This document shows positions 53,901 to 60,654 of a stretch of 64,000 bases of DNA, piece after piece. The notes under the pieces were generated by a model. The model had not been told where the DNA came from. It searched no databases and was given only the letters and a program-made list of their open reading frames with translations. The DNA comes from Melanocharis versteri (lineage: Eukaryota > Chordata > Aves > Passeriformes > Melanocharitidae), in assembly GCA_013397845.1 (NCBI GenBank), contig VZTG01009228.1:295445-359444 (forward strand). The letters run 5' to 3'. The translations under genes were made by a program, and so were the position numbers. Numbering within the stretch: position 1 is the stretch's first letter; every line of letters starts with the position of its first letter.

Positions 53901-55682
53901 GCAGAAAGAGGAAAAGTCAGCTTTTATTATGTATCACCACTGGGAAGTTCAAATTAAGTGAGGTTTAAATTTAGTCTGCTTAGAAGCAGAACTGTGAGAC
54001 TGTGTTTAATACTATAAAATGAACTGGTGGCAGTAAAGGTTTTTGTTCCAGTAGGACAGTGAATTTGTTACAGCAGTAGCAATAACATTTGGACAACCGG
54101 TACCACAATAGTGGGGAGAAAACATGAGAATGACAGGAAACTTCTCCAGAAACAGAGATTTATTTCACCCCAGTGCACATAACTTCTCTTCTCCATGTTC
54201 TGTAGCCAGGGCAGAGCTGTCACAGCCTGGAGGAGGGAAGAAAGGAAAAGCCAAAGCTCTTTATGATTTTCATGGAGAAAATGAAGATGAGCTTTCCTTC
54301 AAAGTAAGTACCTCTCTTAGACCAATTTCCAAGAGGTCTCATGCTCCTAAGGAGTGCTAAAAAATAAGATTTATCCACTGTGAAAATAGGCTTTAGACAA
54401 GAAGAATGAAGCACATAGAATATGCATAGATATTAACACATTTGATAAGTGGTCTCTCTAAAAAACATTTTTGCCCTTACCACTCCTGTTTCCTATAAGT
54501 AAAAATCTTCATTAAAAGCACTGAAAAGAGGTCAGGACTTGCAGAATTCTTGACTTCTCTGATCCAGTAAACATGACAAGATAAACAAACCTCATTTTGC
54601 AGTACATTCGGTTCTTGATTGGTTGATATGGTCAAGGGAGCCTCTTTTTGAACTAGAAATAAAACTCTGAGTAGGAGGAAATAGTGAGAGTGCCAGTGCT
54701 ACAGCAGCCAGGCCTCTAAGGGAAACCTAGTACAGCAAAATCTTGAACTGGCAACACAATACAGTTGCCATGGGAACAAGGGGAAAAATTAAATACATGC
54801 TGGATGCCCAGATCATATTAAGCACAAACAAGCAGCAGAGTGCCCTTGAGATTCAAAGCCATGATGTAGGTAACCATGTTCTCAAAAGCAAATTTCTGAG
54901 AAACAGTAGACTTTCACAGGAGCTGAAACACACAGTATTTTCTCTTCTAAAACTAGCAAAATAATTTCAACATTAGCAGTTTGCAATGCTGAAAGGACAG
55001 ATTATTCTAAAAAGCAGAAAAGGGAATAGAGATACTGGAAGAAAGGTCAGTATGTCATGGACAGTGAAAACAGGAACAAGGACCAAACACAAGAGCTGCA
55101 GTTTAAATGGCCACACTGAGCTCTTAGATTGTTTTTCCTTTTTTTGGGAAACTTTTCAAGTGCTAGAAAATACTGGGACTAAATTAAAAAGAAAAAAAAT
55201 CTTTCTAGTGTTTTAAGAAAACAAACCCTGGGAACCCACACAAATAAGCAGTAAAGCAGGGGGCCCAGGAGCCAGCTCTTAACATACCTGGAGAGCCAAA
55301 GCAATGTGAGAAATTATCCAGCAGTGCTCTTTTGTCCCTCCAAAGGTGGTGATTTTTCAGCATAGACAAGTATTTAGCCTACGAGAAGCTTCAGCAAACA
55401 ATCTCTAAAGGATGTAACCAACAGAAGAGACTGGCCACATCTTACTCCTCTTCTCTTTGATTGATATTAATTGCTTCTAACTAGGATCAGCTCTGCATGC
55501 ATTAACATTGCCCGGTAACATTGCTCAGTAAGCTGTACTGACTCACATTATTCTTTCTCTTTCAGGCAGGTGACATGATAACAGAGCTGGAATCTGTAGA
55601 CGAGGACTGGATGAGTGGAGAGATACTAGGGAAGTCTGGGATATTTCCCAAGAACTTTGTTCACATTTTAAAAACACCATGA
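15880..55682 (+). CDS. SH3D19: SH3D19 (SH3 domain-containing protein 19, EVE-1/EBP), 19 coding exons, 5'-incomplete
   Basis: This is a cytoplasmic adaptor. In mammals it binds the proline-rich tails of ADAM metalloproteases, promoting ectodomain shedding of EGFR ligands, and binds endophilin-type partners. Nineteen exons join in phase to 1,028 codons plus TGA. Counting the first full codon as residue 1, there is a basic start (1-28), PPSY at about 79-82, and a proline-rich, serine-rich middle (145-658). A degenerate SH3 spans about 660-721. Four typical SH3 domains lie at about 741-795, 816-873, 901-956 and 971-1025, with the WYRG/GIFP-type motifs clear in each. Residues from the ATG at 25677 onward align with the well-known 790-residue human isoform (shared SQNSIVSRIKVFE); upstream exons belong to a longer isoform. 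All splice sites are GT-AG except the donor at 46945, which reads AT. It converges on RPS3A. Confidence 0.95.
15921..22912 (+). other. SH3D19 intron, 7.0 kb
   Basis: This intron starts with a GTAAGT donor and ends with TTTAAATAG. I see no exon, RNA gene or recognisable transposon in it. Minor items are a 16 bp direct repeat (19886-19901 and 19912-19927) and an AT-rich patch around 20810-20910. Confidence 0.7.
22913..22955 (+). CDS. SH3D19: SH3D19 exon 2 of those seen
   Basis: The exon is 43 bp, with acceptor TTTAAATAG and donor GTATGA. It completes a serine codon, then reads SRTSSHSDQQRDR, a basic and polar stretch, and leaves two bases for an arginine codon. The phase fits both neighbours. 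Confidence 0.8.
24184..24331 (+). CDS. SH3D19: SH3D19 exon 3 of those seen
   Basis: The exon is 148 bp, with acceptor CATTTCCAG and donor GTGAGC. It reads RPEITIVAAEPLRPSSWFPG and continues to HLPAE. It belongs to the N-terminal extension of the long isoform, is rich in proline and serine, and has no recognised domain. It ends on a codon boundary. Confidence 0.88.
24562..24763 (+). CDS. SH3D19: SH3D19 exon 4 of those seen, with PPSY motif
   Basis: The exon is 202 bp, with acceptor TATTTTGTAG and donor GTGAGG. It starts LPPSYEQVIKEINQVQ. PPSY fits the PPxY class that binds WW domains, and the helix-like stretch after it is typical of adaptors that recruit NEDD4-family ligases. An asparagine run (NTTNNNN) follows, then HTTTSATQTDFPEEL. 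It leaves one base for the next exon. Confidence 0.9.
24764..25368 (+). other. SH3D19 intron, 605 bp
   Basis: The intron is bounded by GTGAGG and TTAGCAG. Nothing else is seen in it. Its 3' end is a tandem TAGCAG acceptor, described with the next exon. Confidence 0.7.
25369..26364 (+). CDS. SH3D19: SH3D19 exon 5 of those seen, large proline-rich exon
   Basis: At 996 bp this is the largest exon. It begins GQSPLKPPRPPASLLNK and ends in a short alanine run before donor GTAAGA. It carries many K-P-P, A-P-R-P and K-K-P repeats of the kind SH3 domains bind (for example FPVPAPRPLVPKK), and an acidic DLISFDDD motif near its end. The ATG at 25677 opens the segment MDSMSTERSQNSIVSRIKVF, which matches the start of the known 790-residue human isoform and could serve as an internal or alternative start. 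Two acceptors three bases apart (25366 or 25369) are both in frame. Confidence 0.95.
27091..27750 (+). mobile_element. Solo LTR of an endogenous retrovirus
   Basis: A 660 bp element runs from TGTCCTGGTTTAGC to GGGTTAACCCCCTACA, so it has the TG...CA ends of an LTR. Its start, its passage GTGATGAACTGACCACAGCC and its end GCATCCAGCCAGGG-type wording (here ACATCCAGCCAGGG) match solo LTRs familiar from songbird genomes. An AATAAA lies at 27560-27565 in the same sense as SH3D19. No internal retroviral genes flank it. The five bases on each side (AAGTA and CATCA) do not match, so the target duplication has decayed or the ends are slightly off. Confidence 0.75.
29777..29812 (+). promoter_or_regulatory. 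Compact TATA box plus poly(A) signal, LTR-like
   Basis: TATATAAAG at 29777-29785 is followed 22 bases later by AATAAA at 29807-29812. A core promoter set this close to a poly(A) signal is usual in the U3-R part of retroviral LTRs with a short R, and unusual elsewhere. I could not fix LTR ends around it, so it may be chance in AT-rich DNA. Confidence 0.3.
32921..32955 (+). repeat. (CT)n microsatellite followed by a T run
   Basis: About twelve CT units run from 32921 and pass directly into a run of about a dozen T bases. It is a simple repeat inside the large SH3D19 intron. Confidence 0.95.
37195..37302 (+). CDS. SH3D19: SH3D19 exon 6 of those seen
   Basis: The exon is 108 bp, with acceptor CTTCCTTTTAG and donor GTAAGT. 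It reads DPFQFLTKNEPAKEQ, then RKPTVIRIPAKPGK. The second segment is nearly the same as in human SH3D19. It leaves one base for the next exon. Confidence 0.95.
37303..40682 (+). other. SH3D19 intron, 3.4 kb
   Basis: No exon or transposon was identified. It holds a strand-asymmetric stretch of almost only A and C (about 39017-39135) and a perfect 13 bp tandem duplication (39581-39606). Confidence 0.7.
39581..39606 (+). repeat. 13 bp perfect tandem duplication
   Basis: ATTGAACTGATCC occurs twice head to tail. It is a small intronic duplication with no evident role. Confidence 0.9.
40683..40795 (+). CDS. SH3D19: SH3D19 exon 7 of those seen
   Basis: The exon is 113 bp, with a long T-rich acceptor ending TTTTTTACAG and donor GTAAGT. 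It encodes SLNDIPHSPPPLPAEKPIGN and then a polar tail ending VKRG. SPPPLPAEKPIG is a proline motif shared with human SH3D19. It ends on a codon boundary. Confidence 0.95.
40796..42989 (+). other. SH3D19 intron, 2.2 kb
   Basis: I see nothing recognisable in it apart from its splice sites (GTAAGT and GGTTGTAG). Confidence 0.65.
42990..43048 (+). CDS. SH3D19: SH3D19 exon 8 of those seen
   Basis: The exon is 59 bp, with acceptor GGTTGTAG and donor GTGAGT. It reads ELDHSEHGGVPQIEPLLPP and leaves two bases of an arginine codon. It corresponds to the diverged human segment before LPPRPVNGK. Confidence 0.9.
43049..45085 (+). other. SH3D19 intron, 2.0 kb
   Basis: No exon, RNA gene or transposon was recognised. 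The splice sites are GTGAGT and CAATTTTTAG. Confidence 0.65.
45086..45350 (+). CDS. SH3D19: SH3D19 exon 9 of those seen
   Basis: The exon is 265 bp, with acceptor CAATTTTTAG and donor GTGAGA. It encodes RPVDGKIIPARPPPPKSVPG, then a second RPPPPK, a serine patch (SRSSSDIASDKK), and DPALPPRPKPGHPLYNKYM. The last motif is almost unchanged from human and is a strong class of SH3 ligand. It ends on a codon boundary just before the first SH3 domain. Confidence 0.96.
45351..46547 (+). other. SH3D19 intron, 1.2 kb
   Basis: Nothing was recognised apart from the splice sites (GTGAGA and CTGTTCAAG). Confidence 0.65.
46548..46616 (+). CDS. SH3D19: SH3D19 exon 10 of those seen, start of SH3-1
   Basis: The exon is 69 bp (23 codons) and starts and ends on codon boundaries. 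It reads LPVPHGVAKENCLPRNTGEL and then SCK, with donor GTAAGG. It opens the first, degenerate SH3 domain, which lacks the usual ALYDF motif. Its symmetric phase means it could be skipped without a frameshift. Confidence 0.93.
46807..46944 (+). CDS. SH3D19: SH3D19 exon 11 of those seen, body of SH3-1, AT donor
   Basis: The exon is 138 bp (46 codons), symmetric phase 0. It reads HRDILLMEQSKSNYLECQKG, then EETGKVPPSHRKIITPL, and ends LRIEQK. Human SH3D19 carries the same block (NYLECQKGE...KIITPL) and breaks at the same place before the segment preceding APHAVVLHDFPAE. Here the expected donor is AAAAG|ATAAGC, matching the consensus everywhere except that A replaces G at +1. Without splicing, the frame would add ten codons and stop at TGA 46975-46977. 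Confidence 0.88.
46945..47907 (+). other. SH3D19 intron, 963 bp, apparent AT-AG
   Basis: The intron starts ATAAGC and ends TTGTTGTTGTCAG. No alternative GT donor near the end of exon 11 keeps the downstream frame: those at 46866, 46922 and 46952 all lead to stops. Nothing else is recognised inside. Confidence 0.7.
47908..47980 (+). CDS. SH3D19: SH3D19 exon 12 of those seen, start of SH3-2
   Basis: The exon is 73 bp, with acceptor TTGTTGTCAG and donor GTAAGT. It reads DSNHPPKVSDTSAPHAVVLH and then DFPA. APHAVVLHDFPA is the opening strand of the second SH3 domain (AVVLHDF in place of ALYDF) and matches human. It leaves one base for the next exon. Confidence 0.95.
47981..48296 (+). other. SH3D19 intron, 316 bp
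   Basis: The intron is bounded by GTAAGT and GTCTTACAG. Nothing else is seen. Confidence 0.7.
48297..48427 (+). CDS. SH3D19: SH3D19 exon 13 of those seen, rest of SH3-2
   Basis: The exon is 131 bp, with acceptor GTCTTACAG and donor GTATGT. It encodes the body of SH3-2: HADDLGLHSGDTVCLLEKID, then the ligand-binding EWYRG, then TGIFPASFVKVV. The acidic RT loop, the tryptophan and the proline of GIFP are all present, so the domain should bind proline ligands. It ends on a codon boundary. Confidence 0.96.
48428..50746 (+). other. SH3D19 intron, 2.3 kb
   Basis: No exon, RNA gene or transposon was recognised. The splice sites are GTATGT and TCTTACTAG. Confidence 0.65.
50747..50805 (+). CDS. SH3D19: SH3D19 exon 14 of those seen, linker
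   Basis: The exon is 59 bp, with acceptor TCTTACTAG and donor GTGAGT. It reads IDVPEEANRKKIPSSSRCI and leaves two bases of a lysine codon. It links SH3-2 and SH3-3 and matches the human IDIPEGGNGK linker in position. Confidence 0.92.
50806..52393 (+). other. SH3D19 intron, 1.6 kb
   Basis: Nothing was recognised apart from the splice sites (GTGAGT and TTTGTGCAG). Confidence 0.65.
52394..52581 (+). CDS. SH3D19: SH3D19 exon 15 of those seen, SH3-3
   Basis: The exon is 188 bp and holds a whole SH3 domain. CVARFEYIGDQKDELSFSEG is the first strand and RT loop, NEEWAKGEL the tryptophan region, and SGIFPLNFVEVIED the end. It is very close to human. The donor is GTACGA, with one base left for the next exon. 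Confidence 0.96.
52848..52900 (+). CDS. SH3D19: SH3D19 exon 16 of those seen, linker
   Basis: The exon is 53 bp, with acceptor CTTATGTAG and donor GTAATA. It completes a glycine codon and encodes TETALKDKVEVSSSLPQ, a polar linker between SH3-3 and SH3-4 that is poorly conserved. The phase fits both sides. Confidence 0.85.
52901..53400 (+). other. SH3D19 intron, 500 bp
   Basis: Nothing was recognised apart from the splice sites (GTAATA and CTTGAATAG). Confidence 0.7.
53401..53587 (+). CDS. SH3D19: SH3D19 exon 17 of those seen, SH3-4
   Basis: The exon is 187 bp, with acceptor CTTGAATAG and donor GTACAG. It carries a whole SH3 domain: VEWCEALHDFTAETKDDLSF, KKGDYIQILE, EWYRGRL and EGIFPAVFVQTC. 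All binding-surface residues expected of the family are there. It leaves one base for the next exon. Confidence 0.96.
53588..54205 (+). other. SH3D19 intron, 618 bp
   Basis: Nothing was recognised apart from the splice sites (GTACAG and TGTTCTGTAG). Confidence 0.7.
54206..54303 (+). CDS. SH3D19: SH3D19 exon 18 of those seen, start of SH3-5
   Basis: The exon is 98 bp, with acceptor TGTTCTGTAG and donor GTAAGT. It reads a short linker and then GKAKALYDFHGENEDELSFK, a textbook SH3 opening with the ALYDF motif and acidic RT loop. It ends on a codon boundary. Confidence 0.96.
54304..55565 (+). other. SH3D19 intron, 1.3 kb
   Basis: Nothing was recognised apart from the splice sites (GTAAGT and TCTTTCAG). 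Confidence 0.65.
55566..55682 (+). CDS. SH3D19: SH3D19 last coding exon, end of SH3-5 and stop
   Basis: The coding part is 117 bp, starting after TTCTCTTTCAG. It reads AGDMITELESVDEDWMSGEI, then GKSGIFPKNFVHIL and KTP, and stops at TGA (55680-55682). The fifth SH3 domain ends three residues before the stop, as in human, so the C-terminus is complete. Confidence 0.97.
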   Translation, partial: AGDMITELESVDEDWMSGEILGKSGIFPKNFVHILKTP

Positions 55683-58532
55683 AGTGTTGCCTTTGTACTG
55701 CTCCCTGTGTGTGGGAGAGAATGTTTTCTACCCTAAAGGCACAGCAAAGACATCAACGAGTGTTGATTATCAATGTTTTGCACTACTTTTTCTAGACAGT
55801 CATAGTAGTATCTTGAAGTCAGATCAGAAAATTTGAGTCTTTTGTGACAGTGTATGTAGTCATGTTTCATAAGTGCTCAGAGAGCAAAATAAGCAGGCTT
55901 TTTAGCCATTTCCAACTAGGGAAATACTGTGGTGCAACACCATTTTAACTTATATAGCATTCTAGTATGTTTACTCTCTGGTATTACATTTATCATGCAC
56001 AAAGTCTGCATAACATAAGCTGCTTTGGCCTTCTTTGAAAACTTTTTAAGATCCAAATTTTAAAAATTGTTTTAATATATAATTACAGCACTCGGTATGT
56101 AGATGAAGTTTGATATTCAGGTTTCATTACTGTTTGAGTTCCACATTAGCAGTAGAATCCACTTGTTTTATGACTTAGAGGATAAGAAAAATAACTGGTA
56201 TTTCATAGTAGAAAGGTATCAAATCTAATACTGGTAAGAGGGGAAATGGAGAAATAAATCCTTGTGTAGTATCCTTCTATTCTTAGCCCAAGCTGCTCAA
56301 CAGCAAGATCACTGAAGTAAAATTTTTAAGTATTTTGCCTCTTAATGAATTGTTTAAATTGGTATGAATCATCTTAGACCAGACCTTCCTCGCTTTCCCC
56401 AAGATACTTTGCAAGTACAGGTTTAGTTTTTTCCTACTGCCCACTGTTCTTTGAGCACCATCGTTCTCTTCTTTCCTAGCTGAAGGTAGCGACAGTGTTA
56501 ATATTGAGCTTTCTCAGATCCCAGCCATGGAGTAGCTGCACTATTCCAACTATTTGCCCCTCCACTCCCCTCATGGAAGTGGAAAGCCAGTGTTCACTCA
56601 GTCTGCATTTTATTTGTCACTCAAGCACTGGAACATACTTCAGTAACACTATTCCTATCCTTAACATGAAGGATATTATACAGCCTTGGGTTTAGCTTTC
56701 TGCAGACGTGGGATTAGTTTCCAGTTTGTTGCCACATACCAAATATACTGAGCATCCTTATAAATGGTCTGCCGAGGCCTTAAGGAAAACGTGCCTGGCA
56801 AGAGGTTACTCCACACAGCTCTAACCAAGGCACTGGGTAAAAGGCAGCAGTGTAGCTTGACTGACAAACTAAGATGGACATGATTGAGGTAGTTTCACGT
56901 TACAGGAACTTCTAGTAGTCAATTCCTTTTTGTAACACTTGGCTTCTGACAAACCAGTTAGTGTCCTGATTAACTGCTGATTCCATCAGACTGGAATAGA
57001 ACAAATCATGCTGCAGTTGGTTCTTTCACTACTACCAGTATTCCACCCCTTCTGCACTGTATCACAAAAAGGAACCAGCAGGCTGATAGCCCAAGTCACT
57101 GCTCCAGAGAGCTGCAGGTCACTGGGTACCAAGATACCCTCAACAAGACTTACCTTCATGGGGTGGGCAGTTCAGGTTGCAGAAGGACCAACAGTTGGAG
57201 GTGGATGGAGACTGGAAACCACAATCATCGTGATGGACCTTGAGATAGCTCTGACTTAGTCATGTCCCTGCCGACAGCTTCACTGGTGTGAGCTCTGAGC
57301 ACCCCAGCAACAAGTACCTGCTGCTGTGATAGACTGGGGTGCACCTGAACTGGGCCTAAGCAGGCTGGGGAGGGTGGCCCTGCCCTCCCTGTGCACTGTG
57401 CTCTGGCTGCCATCACAGCAGGCAGGAATAGGCATGGCCAGAACTGCAGGCCTCCCCCAGCAGGGAATGGGCGTCCAGTCCCAGTGGGAGACCAGAGCTC
57501 ACCTGAAGCGAGCCGGAGGAACCTGCAGTGCAGACGTGAGGGCCTCGGCACCGTTCACTCAGCAGTCGCTGCTGGGCTGGAGAACTTGCCAGGACACAGT
57601 CCCCCAGTGTGTTGTGTCTGAACAACACCACTATCGTTCACACAACTGGGGGATGAAGACCACACGAAGTTTGAATGAGCTGAGGAACTGGACTTGTACT
57701 TCCTTTAGGGGATTGACATGATAAAAACAATTCTGAAATATGTGCTGTTCTAGAAGGATGGAAACACAACAATGGGTACAGCTGTTACTCAGCTTTAGCA
57801 GCCCCAGCAAGCCTGTCTGGAACTCCTGTGGAATCACGTGGAAGTCCACAGCCAAGGACAATCCTTCCCACTCTCCCAAGTTTTCCTGTTAGGAGATTCT
57901 AAAGGTTCTTGCTTATTCCAAAAAAACAGTCGTCTCCTAGAGAAAGCTAAGGAATAGCCAGGTTCTTCAAAGACATACCGCACCAGTCTGGTGGGAGATG
58001 AGGCTGAAGTGTATGTTTACTTACTGTTTGTCTGGCAGTTTTCTAAGGTTTTGATACAAGTCTCAAAAGTAGAACTGATTTTTTTGTATTTTTTTTCAAT
58101 TTTCTCTTTCCCATTTTTATAACTGTGTATTGACCAGTTGTTTTTGTAACTTCACTGAATGTTTAAAGTCAGTGCCTGTCCACAGACAAGACCACTCTGC
58201 TGTATGTAATCTCCTCCTCCCTGTGGGGCAGGGCAGGAGTAGCAGCAAGGCCTTTTACTCAGAGCACCGAGTGCCATCTAAGGGCTGCTCGCGTGGCTGC
58301 AGGCAGCTGAAACGGCGGCTGTGCAAACGCCGCAGGGAGATGCTCGGCTTTCACAGGACGGGATTTTCCTACGACAATGCCCAACACCACCACGAGACCG
58401 CATACAGATCACAACATAAAACTCCTAAGGTGTACAGAAAGCCGAGAATGAGGTGGAGTGCAAATCTTAACTGCAATGTAGTAGCAAATTCCAGCTGTAA
58501 CCTTGAAATCCAGCTAGATCTCCATGCATTAG

Positions 58533-58538
58533 AATAAA
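58533..58538 (+). terminator. Candidate poly(A) signal 1 of SH3D19
   Basis: AATAAA, 2.85 kb after the stop codon. It is the first of three closely spaced signals. Confidence 0.5.
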
Positions 58539-58630
58539 AGCCTCACTTACCAAAATATTTTGTTTGACCCATCCTCTGGAAATATCTTCAGGAAGATGTC
58601 TTTGTTCTGTGTACAATTAACAGTGTCCTA

Positions 58631-58636
58631 AATAAA
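58631..58636 (+). terminator. Candidate poly(A) signal 2 of SH3D19
   Basis: AATAAA followed about 25 bases later by a GT-rich stretch (GTCCGGTAAGTTTGTTATGG), which suits a cleavage site between them. Confidence 0.6.
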
Positions 58637-58696
58637 CCTTTGTTAAGTCCGGTAAGTTTGTTATGGTACCTCTGTAAATTAAGAATGTATTTAACC

Positions 58697-58702
58697 AATA
58701 AA
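58697..58702 (+). terminator. Candidate poly(A) signal 3 of SH3D19
   Basis: AATAAA in an AT-rich setting, with TTTTAATTGTC further downstream. A further AATAAA cluster lies near 58846-58858. Confidence 0.5.
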
Positions 58703-58725
58703 ATTTTTATAAAATATAAATTTTT

Positions 58726-60630
58726 ATGAGGGCATTTTAATTGTCTTATGCTGTGGAAAGCTGGGCTTTCCACTTGATAGTTTTAGAGATCTCATTCTGC
58801 TTATATATTTAACCTAGCTGCAAACCCCACCCCCAGACAAATACAAATAATAAATAAATATTGCACCCCTTTACAAGTAGTCCGAACCCCTCAGAGAATC
58901 TGGATGACTTAAACACGGTTTATTCAAGCCTTTGGGCTTGAGTATGCTTCACACTGACCACTTAGGGAATCTATGGCCTTTCACCACAGGGTATCACACA
59001 CACCGTGGTTCTCACTGTGACAACACTGACGAAGGCATGGGCTCATCCTGCACGTAATTTAAGTGTGCTCTGCTGACTGCTGCTTTCATACACCGTGATT
59101 TTTCAGCTGTATTTGCTGAGAGAATACAGAGGATGCACAGTGTTTTCTTTCCTGCTCTTCACCCATTTGATACCACATTACAAAGCCTACATTTACCCAG
59201 AACCCCTACATGGCAATGCATTGTTCCAAACAATACATTTAAAAGCCTGAAAAAAACCCTAGTTCTTGTTCTTTCCCCAGATCCTCTTGGAATTACCTTT
59301 CTGCAACATATAGCAACAAATAAAACTTAGGGCTTCAAAAGCGTGGCTGTCTGGGATTCCTGGAGGCAGGTGACATCTGCCTCAGCAGTACAGATGGAAA
59401 GAGCAAAGCAACATGATTCCTTCCCCCTGTTCCAAGGTTCTGAGTGTTGAGCGCTCACCACACTTCCTTCCAGTACACAAACTGGAAAAAGCAGAACACA
59501 CTAAAACTGCATCTTGGAATCACAAGACAAAATCACATCACCCGCAGTGTTCTGAAGTAAGTTCAAAACCATTCTTCTCATTTGCCTATTACTTGGTCCA
59601 AACCAGAATTACCAACTAGGAAAATGTGAAAATCCCTGACAGGGAACAGTACAGCCCTCATGGGCCCCTCTCCTTTTCCCCAGTAGCTTTGTTGGAACGG
59701 TAACATTGCACTGTTTTCCTTTATTTCTTGTCCTAAGCTCTGTGACAACCGACAGCAAGAGCCACCACTCTCAGTGTAGTCCGCATTTTGCTCTCAGGTT
59801 TTAAATCACTAACTTACCAACAGTTTAATAGGACTAAGTTTAGGTTTGTTGCTCTATTCTAAACGAAACACACTGATAGCACAGAAAACTCGTTTTAGCC
59901 AGAAAAAACACTCTTCCATTTTTAAGCCAACGTAAGTTGAACAAGAAGCAAAAATGCTGTTAGAAAATGGAAAACAGTCTTAAAATTACACAGCAGAACA
60001 TTTAAGTGTGCTTTGTTTTCACACAGACCATTGCCTTTTTACAGAATTTTTTCCCCCTGAAGTTCCACAGGTTCTCCATTACGGTCACCCCTCAGTTCTA
60101 ACAGGTTAAAATCCAACACCCAACTCCACTGCTCAAAATCAACGCTGCTTCCATCATTGTAGTTACAACTTTAACACCTTTAAACACCTTCTGACCACCA
60201 GAGACCACACCTAAGCCATGAGAGATTGTATTAAATTACCACCAAGAAATTTACACATAGACACATAATTCTGAAGTAAGTAATCTGGATAAAACTGTAA
60301 GACTTCCCAATAATACCAAATTCTGACACAGGTTTCCCTGTGCAATTTCTGCCATTCCTGTACTCTTTGAGGCACCTCTCACCAATACAACCTCTGCACA
60401 CACACACAACGTTTTTTTGGTGAGGACTAAAATTACTGGGTAAAACCAACATAGAGAATCCACAAAAAGGACAACCCACCTTCTTCTACCCATCTCCACA
60501 AGTAGAAAAGTAAACAAGTACTTCTTTTCATTTTTTTTTAAACCAAGGCCATAGGTTTACCTTACTGAAAACCCATCCACACATCCAGTACCAATATTGT
60601 CCAGTAGCAATACAGGCAACCAAGCATTAG
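58726..60630. other. Intergenic gap between convergent SH3D19 and RPS3A
   Basis: About 1.9 kb separates the two gene ends. No exon, RNA gene or transposon was recognised. AATAAA occurs on both strands (for example on the minus strand at 58919-58924), so longer 3' ends of either gene cannot be excluded. Confidence 0.6.
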
Positions 60631-60648
60631 TTCTGTATATTAAAACCT

Positions 60649-60654
60649 TTTATT
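60649..60654 (-). terminator. Poly(A) signal of RPS3A
   Basis: AATAAA on the minus strand, 18 bases after the TGA stop. This very short 3' UTR is the usual layout of vertebrate ribosomal protein genes. Confidence 0.9.

Larger units (their letters stand above)
55683..58725 (+). other. SH3D19: SH3D19 3' untranslated region
   Basis: About 3 kb follows the stop without any coding exon, and AATAAA signals cluster near its end. The first part is AT-rich, and a more GC-rich patch lies at about 57250-57600. The exact cleavage site is not visible. Short open frames here show no conserved wording. Confidence 0.65.

Noticed and set aside
57225..57721. Open frames of 72-131 codons on both strands after the SH3D19 stop
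   Set aside because: They lie within the SH3D19 3' UTR, in a GC-richer patch, with no conserved wording.
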